From Charina bottae (taxonomy: Eukaryota > Chordata > Lepidosauria > Squamata > Charinaidae), in contig JALMGJ010000019.1 in assembly GCA_023362775.1 (NCBI GenBank), positions 5,626,001 to 5,690,000 of the forward strand: a DNA stretch of 64,000 nucleotides. The letters are read 5' to 3'. The position numbers and the translations under genes were made by a program. Shown piece after piece: positions 63,925 through 64,000 of this stretch (position 1 is its first letter; every line of letters starts with the position of its first letter). The notes below the pieces were generated by a model. The model worked only from the letters and a program-made list of their open reading frames with translations. It was not told the DNA's origin and ran no database searches.

Positions 63925-64000
63925 ACAATTGGAAAAGAATAGAAGGTTGAAAAAAGGGAAGGTAGTAATTCAAAATATATCAGCTTTGTGTTAAAATGTC

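Overview
This is vertebrate nuclear DNA, most likely from a squamate reptile (lizard or snake). It carries BovB/RTE LINEs together with Sauria-type tRNA SINEs that share the BovB 3' end. It also has 5S-rRNA-derived SINEs, CR1 and L2-like LINE fragments, a Ty1/copia-type LTR element, Tc1 and mariner transposons, and many non-autonomous hAT elements. I could not identify the species. I found no convincing host protein-coding gene, tRNA or functional rRNA gene. The window is intergenic or deep-intronic sequence built from interspersed repeats separated by AT-rich unique DNA. Nearly all open reading frames are chance frames or transposon remains.

Layout. 0-14 kb: a 5'-truncated BovB (479-1152) and a second one (8921-9229), several SINEs, a hAT MITE (3894-4074), a near-perfect palindromic hAT MITE (7680-7784), and a CR1 copy (11.78-13.1 kb) split by an internally deleted BovB. 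14.2-19.15 kb: a complete, young LTR retrotransposon on the minus strand with 660/661-bp LTRs, a 5-bp target duplication, a copia-type gag remnant and no recognisable pol. 20-32 kb: hAT elements at 21468-21722 and 24194-24475, a long SINE, a solo LTR (26677-27035), 5S-derived SINEs, and a 1279-bp hAT element (29920-31198). That hAT element carries an inverted duplication of an exon-like, splice-site-flanked sequence.

32-44 kb: a solo LTR (32612-32857), a hairpin MITE (33614-33885), a Sauria SINE, and a decayed mariner (35.84-37.6 kb) with an LTR and a hAT MITE nested inside it. These are followed by dimeric tRNA SINEs and a nearly intact Tc1-like element (41880-43263). Its DD34E transposase is cut short by one in-frame stop. 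44-64 kb: three more hAT MITEs, an L2-like 3' end, an older RTE element with a young BovB inserted in it (45.68-46.92 kb), L1-like segments, a solo LTR (51196-51593), further SINEs, simple repeats, an L2-like reverse-transcriptase fragment next to a long purine microsatellite, and a last solo LTR (63278-63539).

How the parts relate. BovB probably supplies the enzymes that move Sauria SINEs, because they share a tail. An L2/CR1-like LINE with a (TAAA)n tail probably serves the long SINEs ending in the same tail. The hAT copies have no transposase here and must have been moved from elsewhere. Several hAT families with different ends share an internal GC-box plus CCAAT-box minisatellite, which is the most unusual regulatory-looking structure in the window.
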